This document shows, piece by piece, positions 1 to 10,650 of a DNA stretch of 64,000 nucleotides. Both the position numbers and the translations under genes were made by a program. The stretch spans positions 1,478,501 to 1,542,500 of the forward strand of contig NZ_CP053590.1 of NCBI RefSeq assembly GCF_013365535.1, read 5' to 3'. Source of the stretch: Aquimarina sp. TRL1 (GTDB lineage Bacteria; Bacteroidota; Bacteroidia; Flavobacteriales; Flavobacteriaceae). Each line of letters begins with the position of its first letter. Position 1 is the first letter of the stretch. The notes beneath the pieces were generated by a model. That model was not told the DNA's origin and searched no databases. It saw nothing but the letters and a program-made list of their open reading frames with translations.

Positions 1-178
1 TAGCCTCATAATCATCGCAAATTTCTCTACATCGTAATGCTGTTTGTAAGTAGACAACTGTGTCTACATTTTTCATTCTAAGTTGTATCCATTTGCAGCC
101 TCCCTTACAAACATTTTTTATGTTTTCGAGATGTTCTTCCGGAGTTTTCCCCTGAGATATGTAATACACTCTATCCAT
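1..178 (-). CDS. thiE: Thiamine phosphate synthase ThiE, N-terminal part (cut by left edge)
   Basis: Reading the minus strand from the ATG at 178 gives about 59 residues that continue off the left edge. The start (MDRVYYISQGKTPEEHL) is followed by GGCKWIQLRMKN and CREICDDYEA, the first beta strands of the ThiE TIM barrel. ThiE joins HMP-PP to thiazole phosphate to give thiamine monophosphate. Its start overlaps the last 8 bases of thiD, which indicates translational coupling in the thiamine operon. This is the canonical thiE; a divergent ThiE/TenI-like gene lies three genes upstream in the transcript direction. The rest of the gene, and probably thiG, thiH and thiF, lie outside the window. 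Confidence 0.88.
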   Translation of the reverse strand, partial: MDRVYYISQGKTPEEHLENIKNVCKGGCKWIQLRMKNVDTVVYLQTALRCREICDDYEA

Positions 179-923
179 GGTATCCTAATAAACTTTTATT
201 TGATTGCAATACTTTCTCTGTATATCTTTTTCCTCTATAGACTGCTTTGTGAAGTGAAAATCCTCTTGCCAAATAAGCTGCTATAGCAGACGATAACACA
301 CAGCCACTTCCGTGTTTCTCTGAATGGTTTTTCCCTTTTGGATTATAGGTAAACACCTCTCCTGATGGCAGGTATAATTCGTCTTTTCCTATAGCTTCTA
401 AACGATGACCTCCTTTTAACAACAAACCGGTTCTCCCACTGATATATGCTATTGTTTCTTCAATATCTTTTTCTGGAAATAAAGCTTCTATTTCGTCATA
501 ATTAGGAGTAATCAATGTTATTTTTTTCAAAACAGCATTAAATACTTCTATTTGCTCTTCTTGTTTTTTGAAATCAAAATTGGTACTGGATCTCAATACA
601 GGATCTACTACAATCTTTATTCTATCATTATACACTGTCAGTACATCTATAATCTCATGTAGTAATTCCCAATCTTCTATAATCCCAATTTTTACAACCT
701 CGATATCAAAACGCTCTAACAAGGTTTGCAGTTGCCGTTTAATTACCTGTTTTTCTATCCAATGACAGCATTTAAAACACTTATCGTCTTGTATTGTATT
801 TGCTGTACATACTGCTAGTCCATAACATTTTAAATGATCGAATGTTTTACTATCCGCAACCAAACCTGCACCCCCCGAAGGATCAAAACCTGCTATTGTT
901 ATTACATACGGTCTATTTCTCAT
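171..923 (-). CDS. thiD: Hydroxymethylpyrimidine/phosphomethylpyrimidine kinase ThiD
   Basis: A 250-residue ribokinase-fold enzyme that phosphorylates HMP and HMP-P to HMP-PP for thiamine synthesis in the cytoplasm. The N-terminal TIAGFDPSGGAG (residues 9-20) is the substrate/glycine loop, DPVL (107-110) and TPN (139-141) are conserved core motifs, and GSGC (205-208) carries the anion hole and catalytic Cys typical of ThiD. Length is close to the usual 260-270. It begins 20 bases after the upstream ThiE-like gene and overlaps the thiE start by 8 bases, so it is an internal gene of the TPP-riboswitch-controlled operon. Confidence 0.92.
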   Translation of the reverse strand: MRNRPYVITIAGFDPSGGAGLVADSKTFDHLKCYGLAVCTANTIQDDKCFKCCHWIEKQVIKRQLQTLLERFDIEVVKIGIIEDWELLHEIIDVLTVYNDRIKIVVDPVLRSSTNFDFKKQEEQIEVFNAVLKKITLITPNYDEIEALFPEKDIEETIAYISGRTGLLLKGGHRLEAIGKDELYLPSGEVFTYNPKGKNHSEKHGSGCVLSSAIAAYLARGFSLHKAVYRGKRYTEKVLQSNKSLLGYHG

Positions 924-942
924 TTCAAAAGAACTATTACTC

Positions 943-1566
943 CTATTTTTTCGTTACTGCTTCGTATGCTTGTTGGATTTCTATAAAGCTAGTCAATGGA
1001 TCAACAGTATTCCACACTCCTCCCAAAATGCCAACACCTTTATACCCTAAATCACATGTGGCTCGTATTGTTTCCTTATTAATCCCTCCCATTCCAATAA
1101 TTTTTTTTGAACTTTGGGTTACATCAAATCCTCTTCCTTCATATCCTTGCTTGGATATCGAACTAAAAACAGGACTCAGTAATACATAATCAAATGAGAC
1201 CGGACAAGCTTCAATAGTTTCAGGAAGATGAAAAGAGCTGCTTACGCAATATCCTTTTTCTATATATGACTGCACATATTTTTCTAATTTTGCGCCCAAG
1301 TCTATACGAGGTTTTTCTTGAATATGCACTCCTCTAAGCTTATATTCTTTGCATAAATCATGATAGTAATGCAGCATTATCCGATTGTGAAATGGCTTCT
1401 CGATCTGATCCAGCAATTCCCTATATCTTTCTTTGGAAAACTCAGGCTTTCTCAAGTGTAATACTTGCAATCCATTAGCAAACAAACTATTGATAACATT
1501 AGCTTCTTCTGAAATATTTTTTTCTGAGGTAAGAACGATCACCATACGTATATTATTTAAAATCAT
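943..1566 (-). CDS. ThiE/TenI-like thiamine phosphate synthase paralogue
   Basis: A 207-residue TIM-barrel protein of the ThiE/TenI family. Recognisable pieces are NGLQVLHLRKPEF near residue 35 (ThiE strand beta-2), DYVLLSPVFSSISKQGYEG (phosphate/thiazole region), GMGGI and GVGILGGVWN at the phosphate-binding end. A second ThiE-like gene beside thiC is common in Bacteroidota thiamine operons; such paralogues may act as the thiazole tautomerase TenI or as a second synthase, which cannot be decided here. I chose the ATG at 1566; the open frame extends to a TTG at 1599 but that lies inside an intergenic hairpin, and another ATG exists at 1545. Confidence 0.8.
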   Translation of the reverse strand: MILNNIRMVIVLTSEKNISEEANVINSLFANGLQVLHLRKPEFSKERYRELLDQIEKPFHNRIMLHYYHDLCKEYKLRGVHIQEKPRIDLGAKLEKYVQSYIEKGYCVSSSFHLPETIEACPVSFDYVLLSPVFSSISKQGYEGRGFDVTQSSKKIIGMGGINKETIRATCDLGYKGVGILGGVWNTVDPLTSFIEIQQAYEAVTKK

Positions 1567-1570
1567 TATC

Positions 1571-1598
1571 TGAGGGTACAAAATGACTTGTACCCTCA
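1571..1598 (-). other. Intercistronic hairpin between thiC and the thiE-like gene
   Basis: A perfect 11-bp inverted repeat (TGAGGGTACAA and TTGTACCCTCA) with a 6-base loop fills most of the gap between the thiC stop codon and the next start codon. It has no U-run after it, so it looks more like an RNA processing or mRNA-stabilising element than a full terminator. Confidence 0.6.
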
Positions 1599-1605
1599 AT
1601 TAATA

Positions 1606-3590
<1,985 letters not shown>

Positions 3591-3603
3591 CAGTTCCTTC
3601 TAT

Positions 3604-3804
3604 TTATCCTCCCTGTGTCGCTTGAATAATAATAACATTATCTCCTTCTTTGAACAAAAGAGTTTCCCAATCTGTTTTTGGTACAATTGTATTATTAATC
3701 GCAACTGCAATTCCCTGAGAGGATAACTGAAGTAACTGTAACAACGTCTGTACAGAGCTGTTTTCTTCTATTTTTTGTTGTTGATTATTAACGTTTATGG
3801 TCAT
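3604..3804 (-). CDS. thiS: Sulfur carrier protein ThiS
   Basis: A 66-residue ubiquitin-fold protein ending in the diagnostic Gly-Gly (IIIQATQGG), the site of adenylation and thiocarboxylation that supplies sulfur for the thiazole of thiamine. MTINVNNQQ forms the first strand and TIVPKTDWETLLFKEGDNVIII is the conserved second half. First gene of the thiamine operon, about 106 bases downstream of the TPP riboswitch. Confidence 0.92.
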   Translation of the reverse strand: MTINVNNQQQKIEENSSVQTLLQLLQLSSQGIAVAINNTIVPKTDWETLLFKEGDNVIIIQATQGG

Positions 3805-3910
3805 GTTCTTAGCTATATTGCCATAAACTCTAGGTACTGTAACTACATAATTGAATACAATATCGTTACATCCATTGAAGAAATACTACCGAAAAAAATC
3901 GATAATAACT

Positions 3911-3997
3911 TTTCCCTTCGACGGGATTAGCCGCATCAGGTTCAAAGGGTATTTCTCAGACCTCACTTTCATTACAAAAAATAAGGACACCCCTAAA
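3911..3997 (-). promoter_or_regulatory. TPP (THI-box) riboswitch for the thiamine operon
   Basis: On the minus strand the order GGGGTG - CTGAGAAATACCC - TTTGAACCTGAT - GAAGGGAA matches the conserved core of TPP riboswitches: P1/P2 start, the CUGAGA pyrimidine-sensing loop, the ACCUGAU P4 region and the closing GGGAA. It sits in the leader of thiS, so thiamine pyrophosphate should shut down the operon. Confidence 0.95.
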
Positions 3998-4007
3998 GTT
4001 TATGTTG

Positions 4008-4037
4008 TAAAAGTAATCAAACTGATCTAAAAAGCAA
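4008..4037 (-). promoter_or_regulatory. Candidate promoter of the thiamine operon
   Basis: Minus strand TTG (4037-4035), 19 bases, then TACTTTTA (4015-4008), one base off the Bacteroidota -33/-7 consensus TTG-N19-TAnnTTTG. It lies about 10 bases before the TPP riboswitch, so the aptamer would be at the very 5' end of the mRNA. Confidence 0.55.
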
Positions 4038-4059
4038 TTTTTATTCGCTTTTTAGATCA
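4023..4059 (-). terminator. Perfect 13-bp inverted repeat after the TonB receptor gene
   Basis: TGATCTAAAAAGC and GCTTTTTAGATCA with an 11-base loop lie 60 bases beyond the receptor stop codon. It is a likely terminator for that gene although the T-run is inside the stem. It overlaps the -33 element of the downstream thiamine promoter, so it could instead be an operator. Confidence 0.5.
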
Positions 4060-4119
4060 ATTCTTAATACCAACTGCAAGGTTACACTACCGTAAGCATG
4101 CATTTCGTGTTAGACTGTT

Positions 4120-6306
4120 TTAAAATTTTAGTGTTGCCCCTAACAAAAAATTAATTCCTGCCTGAGGATAATACCCTACCCCTTCTTCAGTTGTTATTGT
4201 TCCTGGAGTACTAAAATCATCTTGATAGGTATAAAAATATCCGTTAGATTCATATTTATGATCAAAAATATTATTCACCACTCCACTAAGTACAACACTT
4301 TTAAACACTGAAAAACCTGTAATTTCATAAACGATATTCAGGTCGTTGACAAAAAAATCGTCTAACTTTGATTTTTTACTGTCAATGTTTCCCATATATT
4401 GCTCGCCTACATACTTAGATAAAAAACCAATTGTCATGTTTTCAACTGGATGGTATTCAATCACATTTCCTGCAATAATCTGAGGAGAAAAAGAAATATG
4501 AGTATCTCCAAGAGAAACTAATGCATCGCCTTCTGTTTTGATAAAATCTTTGTTTTTATTGTCGCTCAAAGCTATATTAGGTCTAACTAAAAGCTTATCC
4601 TTTAATATCACTACCTGTGCATCTACTTCTATTCCTAATCGATAGCTTTCTCCACTTGTTGCTCTGATAGGCTCCCCTACATCATCAATAGCTCCTGTTA
4701 GTACTAATTGATCTTTATACCACATAAAATATGCATTGGTATTCAATACTAATTTATCAGAGAATAATCGCCAGCCAACTTCTACATCCTGTAATTTTTC
4801 TGCCGTATTGATTCCATTCTCAAAATCGTCTCTTCTCGGTTCTCTATGGGCTATAGCATAGGAAGCATATAGATGGTTCTGTTTATCAATCGTATAGGTT
4901 GTTCCTATTTTAGGGTTAAAAAAATCATATGTTTCATCAACCTGTAACGCAACCCTGTCAGAGGTAAGTCCAGTTGTTTTATAAGTTACGAATCGCCCCT
5001 GAAGATCCAGGAATGCACTCCATTTTTCATTGACTTTGTAGGTTGTTTTTCCAAAAACAGTAAATTCATTTTTTCTTCCATTACCAGAGTAATAATGGTC
5101 TCTTATTTCCGACCCGCCTGCATATTGAGCCCAAATAACTTCTCCAAAATGGTCTCCATCATAATGACTAAAGAAACCTCCTGCTTTAATATCCAGATTT
5201 TCTTTTTTATAATTTACATTGGCATTAATCACATAAAAATCATTTTTCAGCCATCTTCGTCTGATCAGATCCGTGGTATTAATAATCTCTCCCCCTATAT
5301 TAATAGGCGTAAAATCATAATCTTCAAAATCCTCATCTTCTTTATACTGTTCAAAATACCCTCTTCCATAAGTATAATTCAGCCCTATATTAGACGACCA
5401 GTAATTATCAAATTTTTGATTCCAATGCAATTGATAATGATCTTGCTTATAATTATCTACTTCATTATCATAAAATCGAATATTTCCATTTTCATCTTCA
5501 TACTGACCAGCAGAATTAAACGTTCTGTTATCTATTAATGTTTTTTCATCAACTCCATTCCAGGATTGATATGTAATTTCATGACCTCCAAAAGCAATTG
5601 CTTTAATCAAGGTCCCATCTGTAATATATGCCCCTTGCAAAAAATATGATTTCAAATCCGAAGCTGCCCGATCAATATATCCATCAGAAGCAATTGCCGA
5701 AAGCCTTCCCGAAAACTCTACCTTATTATCCAAAAGCCCAGTACTATATTTCAATGTATGTTTTCTAGTGCCAAAAGAACCGAATGAGTTTGTTATTTCT
5801 CCATATCCTTTTTCCGAAACAGCATCTGTTAAAAGATTCAGGCTTGCCCCAAACGCTCCGGAACCATTAGTTGATGTCCCTACTCCTCTTTGCAATTGCA
5901 GATTTTCTACTGAAGAGGCAAAATCAGGTAAATTCACCCAAAAAGTCCCTTGACTTTCTGAATCATTAAAAGGAATTCCATTCAGGGTTACATTAACCCT
6001 GGTAGCATCACTACCTCGCACTCGTATTCCTGTATACCCTACCCCTGCTCCTGCATCAGAAGTGGTTACTACTCCCGGAAGATAATTTAATAATATCGGG
6101 ATATCCTGCCCTAAGTTTCTTCCTGACAGTTCTTCCTTACTGACATTAGAATAGGTGATAGGTGCATCTGCCTCTACACGAACTGCTTTTACTAAAACCT
6201 CATCTAGTTTTTCTGGTTCTTTTTTTATAGAATCTTGTACTTTTTCTTGTGCTATTCCTACTACAGAAAACAACATACATATGATACCATATACTTTATT
6301 TGACAT
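4120..6306 (-). CDS. TonB-dependent outer membrane receptor, probably for thiamine
   Basis: A 728-residue outer membrane receptor. A signal peptide (MSNKVYGIICMLFSVVGIAQ) is followed by the plug domain, about residues 55-160, with YTGIRVRGSDATRVNVTLNGIP and LQLQRGVGTSTNGSGAFGASLNL, then a 22-strand-type barrel ending in TLKF with C-terminal Phe as required for BAM insertion. No long CarboxypepD-like extension is present. The gene has its own TPP riboswitch, and riboswitch-controlled TonB receptors of this kind are the known route for thiamine uptake in Bacteroidota, so the substrate call rests on regulation rather than on residues. It is transcribed alone towards the thiamine operon. Confidence 0.88.
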   Translation of the reverse strand: MSNKVYGIICMLFSVVGIAQEKVQDSIKKEPEKLDEVLVKAVRVEADAPITYSNVSKEELSGRNLGQDIPILLNYLPGVVTTSDAGAGVGYTGIRVRGSDATRVNVTLNGIPFNDSESQGTFWVNLPDFASSVENLQLQRGVGTSTNGSGAFGASLNLLTDAVSEKGYGEITNSFGSFGTRKHTLKYSTGLLDNKVEFSGRLSAIASDGYIDRAASDLKSYFLQGAYITDGTLIKAIAFGGHEITYQSWNGVDEKTLIDNRTFNSAGQYEDENGNIRFYDNEVDNYKQDHYQLHWNQKFDNYWSSNIGLNYTYGRGYFEQYKEDEDFEDYDFTPINIGGEIINTTDLIRRRWLKNDFYVINANVNYKKENLDIKAGGFFSHYDGDHFGEVIWAQYAGGSEIRDHYYSGNGRKNEFTVFGKTTYKVNEKWSAFLDLQGRFVTYKTTGLTSDRVALQVDETYDFFNPKIGTTYTIDKQNHLYASYAIAHREPRRDDFENGINTAEKLQDVEVGWRLFSDKLVLNTNAYFMWYKDQLVLTGAIDDVGEPIRATSGESYRLGIEVDAQVVILKDKLLVRPNIALSDNKNKDFIKTEGDALVSLGDTHISFSPQIIAGNVIEYHPVENMTIGFLSKYVGEQYMGNIDSKKSKLDDFFVNDLNIVYEITGFSVFKSVVLSGVVNNIFDHKYESNGYFYTYQDDFSTPGTITTEEGVGYYPQAGINFLLGATLKF

Positions 6307-6467
6307 CTCTTTATTTTTTCATAATTACTAAAAACCATGTTCTTCTTTATTTTGAACATTTCTTTCATAAAAAAACAAGAGTACGATGCTGCAGAACCTC
6401 CTTACAATCCGCTTTTGAGGCACAACCATCAGGAAGAGTTCCTGTATAAAGACATAAAAATAGTATG

Positions 6468-6556
6468 CTTCCTCCCTTAGCAGCATTACCTGCTCAGGTT
6501 CATTGGGTATCTTCTCAGCCGACTCTAAGTTTTTAATTCAAATCAGCACCCCTCTC
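6468..6556 (-). promoter_or_regulatory. TPP riboswitch upstream of the TonB receptor
   Basis: Minus strand GGGGTGC - GGCTGAGAAGATACCC - AATGAACCTGAGCAGG - TAATGCTGCTAAGGGAGG fits the TPP aptamer, with a longer P3 insertion than the copy before thiS. It is about 160 bases before the receptor start. A TACTTTTG -7 element lies at 6577-6570, just upstream of the aptamer. Confidence 0.95.
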
Positions 6557-6569
6557 GAAATTCTAAGTG

Positions 6570-6577
6570 CAAAAGTA
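6570..6577 (-). promoter_or_regulatory. -7 promoter element of the TonB receptor
   Basis: TACTTTTG on the minus strand matches TAnnTTTG exactly and lies 14 bases before the TPP aptamer. No TTG is seen at the expected -33 distance, so the call rests on one element and on position. Confidence 0.45.
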
Positions 6578-6651
6578 GTAGGTTTTGGTGATTTATAATA
6601 ACTTTATTCTATTAGAACAATGCTTTCTTTCATTCTGAGTTATATAGTCAT

Positions 6652-9075
6652 ATGAGTAAGTCGAAAACTTCTGTAACATTAAAGATTATTGTAGGGTATA
6701 TTATCCTTACTGCCCTTGCCATTGTTGCTTTTTGGGTTATTAATCACCAGGTGAGCAACTACACAAAAATCACCGATATTAAGAACGAAAATAACGAAAA
6801 GCTTTTTATGGTTAGTTCTGCTTTGACTGACCTATATGAAGCAGAAAGTCTTACCCGTACTATTATACAAACCTCTGACCTGGAAAAACTGGAAAACTAC
6901 AAGGCTAAAATCGACTCTATTCTTAAAACCATCGATAATGTCAGTAAAATATCCGGGGACTCTATTCAAATAAAAAAAATTGACAGCATCAGATATCTGG
7001 TAGACAGTAAAAATAAAAACCTGGAAGATTTAATGCTGCTTCACAAACAGCAAAATGAAAAAGGGTTATACGAAACTGCTATTGACGAACTGAAAAAAGC
7101 GAATGAATCTTTTGGTGATCCCAACTATGACGAACGCTTTAAAAACCTGACTCCGGAATTCAGAAAAACTATTGTAAACGTTATCAAACTAACTAAGCAA
7201 GATAATGCTAAGCGACTAACCAATCAAACTGTTGACTCTCTGGCTGCAAAGGTGAAACATGTACTTGCTGAACTGGAAAAAAGAGACAAAAAGCACGAAA
7301 AAGAAATTCTGGAAAAAGAAAATACATTATTAGAAAATGATCAAATTATTACACAACAACTTAGAGGACTTCTTGCCACTATCGAATTAAATGAAAGAAA
7401 CCAATATTACTCTCGTCTAAAAGCCTCTAATGAGGTTTTGGATAAAACGACAAATACAATTATTCTTATTTCCTCTATCAGTTTGCTTATCACAATTCTT
7501 TTTCTATTCATGATTATCAAAGATGTTTCCAGAAGTCAAAAGTACAGGAATGACTTAGAGGCAGAAAAAGCATATACAGAATCTCTTCTGAAAATGAGAG
7601 AATCTCTGATCAATACGGTTACTCATGATTTGAGATCTCCTTTAAACACTGTTATTGGATATTCTGACCTATTAGAGAAAACACATTTAAATGCTAAGCA
7701 AAAGCACTATCTGGATTATCTAAAAAAATCCTCTGATTACATCTTACACCTGGTTAATGATCTTTTGGATTTATCCAAACTAGATGCTGGAAAGATGATT
7801 ATTGAGGAGCTTCCTTTTGTTCCAAAAAAAATCATCGAAAACACCATCTCTAATGCCATCCCGGTTAATAGCAAAAAAGACATCGAAATAAAGGTAATTT
7901 CTACTGATGCCCTAAACAGGCAATATCTCAGCGATCCTTTCAGAATAAAACAAGTTCTCACGAATCTCATAAGTAACGCTTATAAATTTACTTTTGAAGG
8001 ATCTATTACTATCCAAAGCGAAATAGACGAATCTGATATCTCTGACAAAAAACTGATCATTAAAGTAAAGGACACCGGAATTGGCATCTCAAAAAAACAG
8101 CAAAGATATATATTTGACGAATTCACTCAGGGAGAGGATGATACTGATAAAAAATATGGAGGTTTTGGTCTTGGACTTGCTATATCCAAAAAAATAATAT
8201 CCTTATTAAATGGGGCAATATCTTTAAAAAGTGATCCTGATGTAGGAAGTGAGTTTACCATTTCTATTCCTATCAAAGATTCTAATTTTATTATTCCCGA
8301 AGAGAATGACGCCACAAATGATATATTAGATTTTGTTGATAAAAAAGTCTTGATTGTAGATGATGAGAGTAGTCAACTAGCATTAACCAGTGAAGTGGTT
8401 TCTATGGCAGGCTTATCCTATGATTCTTGCGACAATGCTATTAAAGCACTATCCATGATCAGGGAAAACAGGTATGATTTAATATTAACTGATATTCAAA
8501 TGCCAAAAATGGACGGTTTCGAATTGCTTGATGCTTTAAAAAAAATGGATCAGTACAAGGACATCCCTGTTATTGCCTTATCAGGAAGGATCAATACTTC
8601 TGTCACAGAATATAAGGATGCTGGTTTTTCTGCAAACTTACGAAAACCATATGCTCCTAAAGAACTGACTAAATTAATTGCGGAGACCCTTAATATTAAT
8701 ACAAAAGAACCATTACCCACCTCCCAGAACAAACTCCTTGTTTCAAAAAACGAACAATATTCTCTAGAAGATTTAATGTTATTTGCTCATGGAGACACCG
8801 ATTCCCTACATGCTATTCTGGATACATTTTATGAAAGTACCATTGAGAATATGAATAGTCTAAAATCGCTTATTGAAAAAGAAGACAAAGATCAGATCAA
8901 AAAAATAGCTCATAAAATACTGCCAATGTTCAAACAAATAAAGGCTAAAGAAATAATTCCTATGCTCGAAGAACTGGAACATATGGATGCTACAAACACC
9001 TCAATGCTTCCTCTGGCATCTACTGCCATGCATAAAATTAAAAAACTTATCGAAAACCTAAAAGTAACCTCTTAA
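6652..9075 (+). CDS. Hybrid sensor histidine kinase with receiver and Hpt-like domains
   Basis: An 807-residue inner membrane kinase. Transmembrane helices at residues 11-30 and 269-289 enclose an about 240-residue helical periplasmic sensor. Then HisKA with NTVTHDLRSPLN (His325), HATPase_c with NLISNAYKF (438-446), KVKDTGIGIS and GGFGLGLA, a receiver domain from about 565 (phospho-acceptor Asp614 in LILTDIQMPKMDG), and a C-terminal Hpt-like helix bundle with KIAHKILPMF (His754). The layout allows an internal His-Asp-His relay. Its 3' end overlaps that of the convergent sigma-54-type regulator at 9072-10424, a likely output partner by location. The signal is unknown. Confidence 0.9.
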   Translation: MSKSKTSVTLKIIVGYIILTALAIVAFWVINHQVSNYTKITDIKNENNEKLFMVSSALTDLYEAESLTRTIIQTSDLEKLENYKAKIDSILKTIDNVSKISGDSIQIKKIDSIRYLVDSKNKNLEDLMLLHKQQNEKGLYETAIDELKKANESFGDPNYDERFKNLTPEFRKTIVNVIKLTKQDNAKRLTNQTVDSLAAKVKHVLAELEKRDKKHEKEILEKENTLLENDQIITQQLRGLLATIELNERNQYYSRLKASNEVLDKTTNTIILISSISLLITILFLFMIIKDVSRSQKYRNDLEAEKAYTESLLKMRESLINTVTHDLRSPLNTVIGYSDLLEKTHLNAKQKHYLDYLKKSSDYILHLVNDLLDLSKLDAGKMIIEELPFVPKKIIENTISNAIPVNSKKDIEIKVISTDALNRQYLSDPFRIKQVLTNLISNAYKFTFEGSITIQSEIDESDISDKKLIIKVKDTGIGISKKQQRYIFDEFTQGEDDTDKKYGGFGLGLAISKKIISLLNGAISLKSDPDVGSEFTISIPIKDSNFIIPEENDATNDILDFVDKKVLIVDDESSQLALTSEVVSMAGLSYDSCDNAIKALSMIRENRYDLILTDIQMPKMDGFELLDALKKMDQYKDIPVIALSGRINTSVTEYKDAGFSANLRKPYAPKELTKLIAETLNINTKEPLPTSQNKLLVSKNEQYSLEDLMLFAHGDTDSLHAILDTFYESTIENMNSLKSLIEKEDKDQIKKIAHKILPMFKQIKAKEIIPMLEELEHMDATNTSMLPLASTAMHKIKKLIENLKVTS

Positions 9076-10424
9076 AGACTTATATCATATTGTTTTAGCT
9101 TATTATACAATGTCTTTCTGTCTATTGACAATAAACGAGCTGCTTTTGCCTTGTTCCCATTTGTTTTTTCCAAAGCATCGAGAATAAGTTCTTGCTCATT
9201 CTGATTTTTAAACAATCCATATGTCTGTTTCCTTGTATGGGAAGCATAAGCAATATCATTTGGTAATACTGTTAGTGAAATCATCCCTTCCTGAGAAAGC
9301 AATACTGATCTGCGAATAATATTTTTTAGCTCCCTAAGGTTTCCTGGCCAATCGTATTTTTTAAAAGCTTCTATTACTTCTTCTGAAAAACCAACAACCT
9401 GTTTATCTAATTCTACATTAGATTCCTCCAGAAAATGGTTAGCGAATAAAATCAAGTCTTCTACTCTATCTTTTAGAGGAGGTACTTTTATAGAAAATTC
9501 ATTTAACCTATGATATAAATCTTCTCTAAAGTCTCCATCTTTTACTGCCTGACTGAGATCTTCATTCGTTGCTGCTACGACTCTTATATCTACTTCTATT
9601 TCTTTATTACTCCCTACAGGTTTAATTTTCCTTTCCTGTAGTGCCCTTAACAACTGTACCTGTAATTCATAACTGAGATTCCCTATTTCATCTAAAAACA
9701 ATGTTCCTCCATTCGCTGCTTCGAAATGACCTACTTTATCGTTTACCGCTCCGGTAAAAGAACCCTTTATATGACCAAAAAATTCACTGGATGCAATCTC
9801 TCTGGGAATAGCTCCACAATCGACTGCCACAAATGGTTTTTCAGCTCTTTTACTTGCTTTATGAATGCTACTCGCTACATATTCTTTTCCCGTACCGCTA
9901 TCGCCAATCACCAAAACAGACATTCTTGTTGGAGCAACCAATGCAATATAATCCCCTAATTTCTTAGAAGCATCACTAACCCCTCTTACAAAAGAGCTGG
10001 GCGTTTTTCTAGAAACATCAATTGTATTCTTTTTTGGCTTCTGAGTAATTTCTTCTTTGGACTCTCCTGATTCTAACGCTTTTTTTATCACCTGAAGAAT
10101 CGCATCTGGATTAAATGGTTTGGACACATAATCAAATGCTCCCTGCTTAATGGCATTAACGGCCATATTAATTTCAGCATACCCCGTCATAATGATCACC
10201 TGAGTATCGTTATTTTTGTTTAGAATATCAGATAAAAGAGCAATTCCATCTTTATCCGGTAATCTTACATCTGTTAACACTACATCAAAAGTATCATTTT
10301 GTATTTGTAACACTGCTTGACTTCCTGAAAATGCAGTACTTACCTCGTAATCATTCTTTTGCAAAAACGTCTTAAGCATTGTACAAAATGCGACATCATC
10401 TTCTACGATCAGTATCTTAGACAT
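9072..10424 (-). CDS. Sigma-54-dependent NtrC-family response regulator
   Basis: A 450-residue regulator: receiver domain 1-120 (Asp52 in VVLTDVRLPDKDG, Lys102 in SKPF), AAA+ domain with Walker A GDSGTGKE (174-181), sigma-54 contact loop GSFTGA (221-226) and Walker B TLFLDE (241-246), and a Fis-type helix-turn-helix in the last 29 residues (NKAKAARLLSIDRKTLYNKL). The loop reads GSFTGA rather than the canonical GAFTGA, a conservative change; activity with sigma-54 is likely but not certain. Its TAA stop overlaps the kinase TAA stop on the other strand by 3 bases. Confidence 0.9.
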   Translation of the reverse strand: MSKILIVEDDVAFCTMLKTFLQKNDYEVSTAFSGSQAVLQIQNDTFDVVLTDVRLPDKDGIALLSDILNKNNDTQVIIMTGYAEINMAVNAIKQGAFDYVSKPFNPDAILQVIKKALESGESKEEITQKPKKNTIDVSRKTPSSFVRGVSDASKKLGDYIALVAPTRMSVLVIGDSGTGKEYVASSIHKASKRAEKPFVAVDCGAIPREIASSEFFGHIKGSFTGAVNDKVGHFEAANGGTLFLDEIGNLSYELQVQLLRALQERKIKPVGSNKEIEVDIRVVAATNEDLSQAVKDGDFREDLYHRLNEFSIKVPPLKDRVEDLILFANHFLEESNVELDKQVVGFSEEVIEAFKKYDWPGNLRELKNIIRRSVLLSQEGMISLTVLPNDIAYASHTRKQTYGLFKNQNEQELILDALEKTNGNKAKAARLLSIDRKTLYNKLKQYDISL

Positions 10425-10551
10425 ATTGTTTAATTAATTCTTCTTCATTCTTCTTAATCATACAAATATAAAGTTCTCTATAAATGTACTTATTATATCT
10501 CCCCCTAAAGTTAAACATTAAAAGTCGTATGTTATTATATATTAATCAAAA

Positions 10552-10579
10552 AAAGAGACTCCTGGGATTGAGTCTCTTT
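10552..10579 (-). terminator. Rho-independent terminator
   Basis: AAAGAGACTC and GAGTCTCTTT form a 10-bp stem with an 8-base loop, followed on the minus strand by a T-run. It lies 70 bases after the PepSY-like gene and also insulates the response regulator. Confidence 0.8.
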
Positions 10580-10650
10580 TTATAGCACTAAACAACTTTA
10601 TATCGTTCACTATGACACTAATGGAACGATATCCTTTTCTACCCCTAGAT

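Noticed and set aside
5095..5538. 147-codon plus-strand ORF
   Set aside because: Lies entirely antisense to the TonB receptor barrel; Ile/Ser-rich content is a by-product of the reversed barrel strands.
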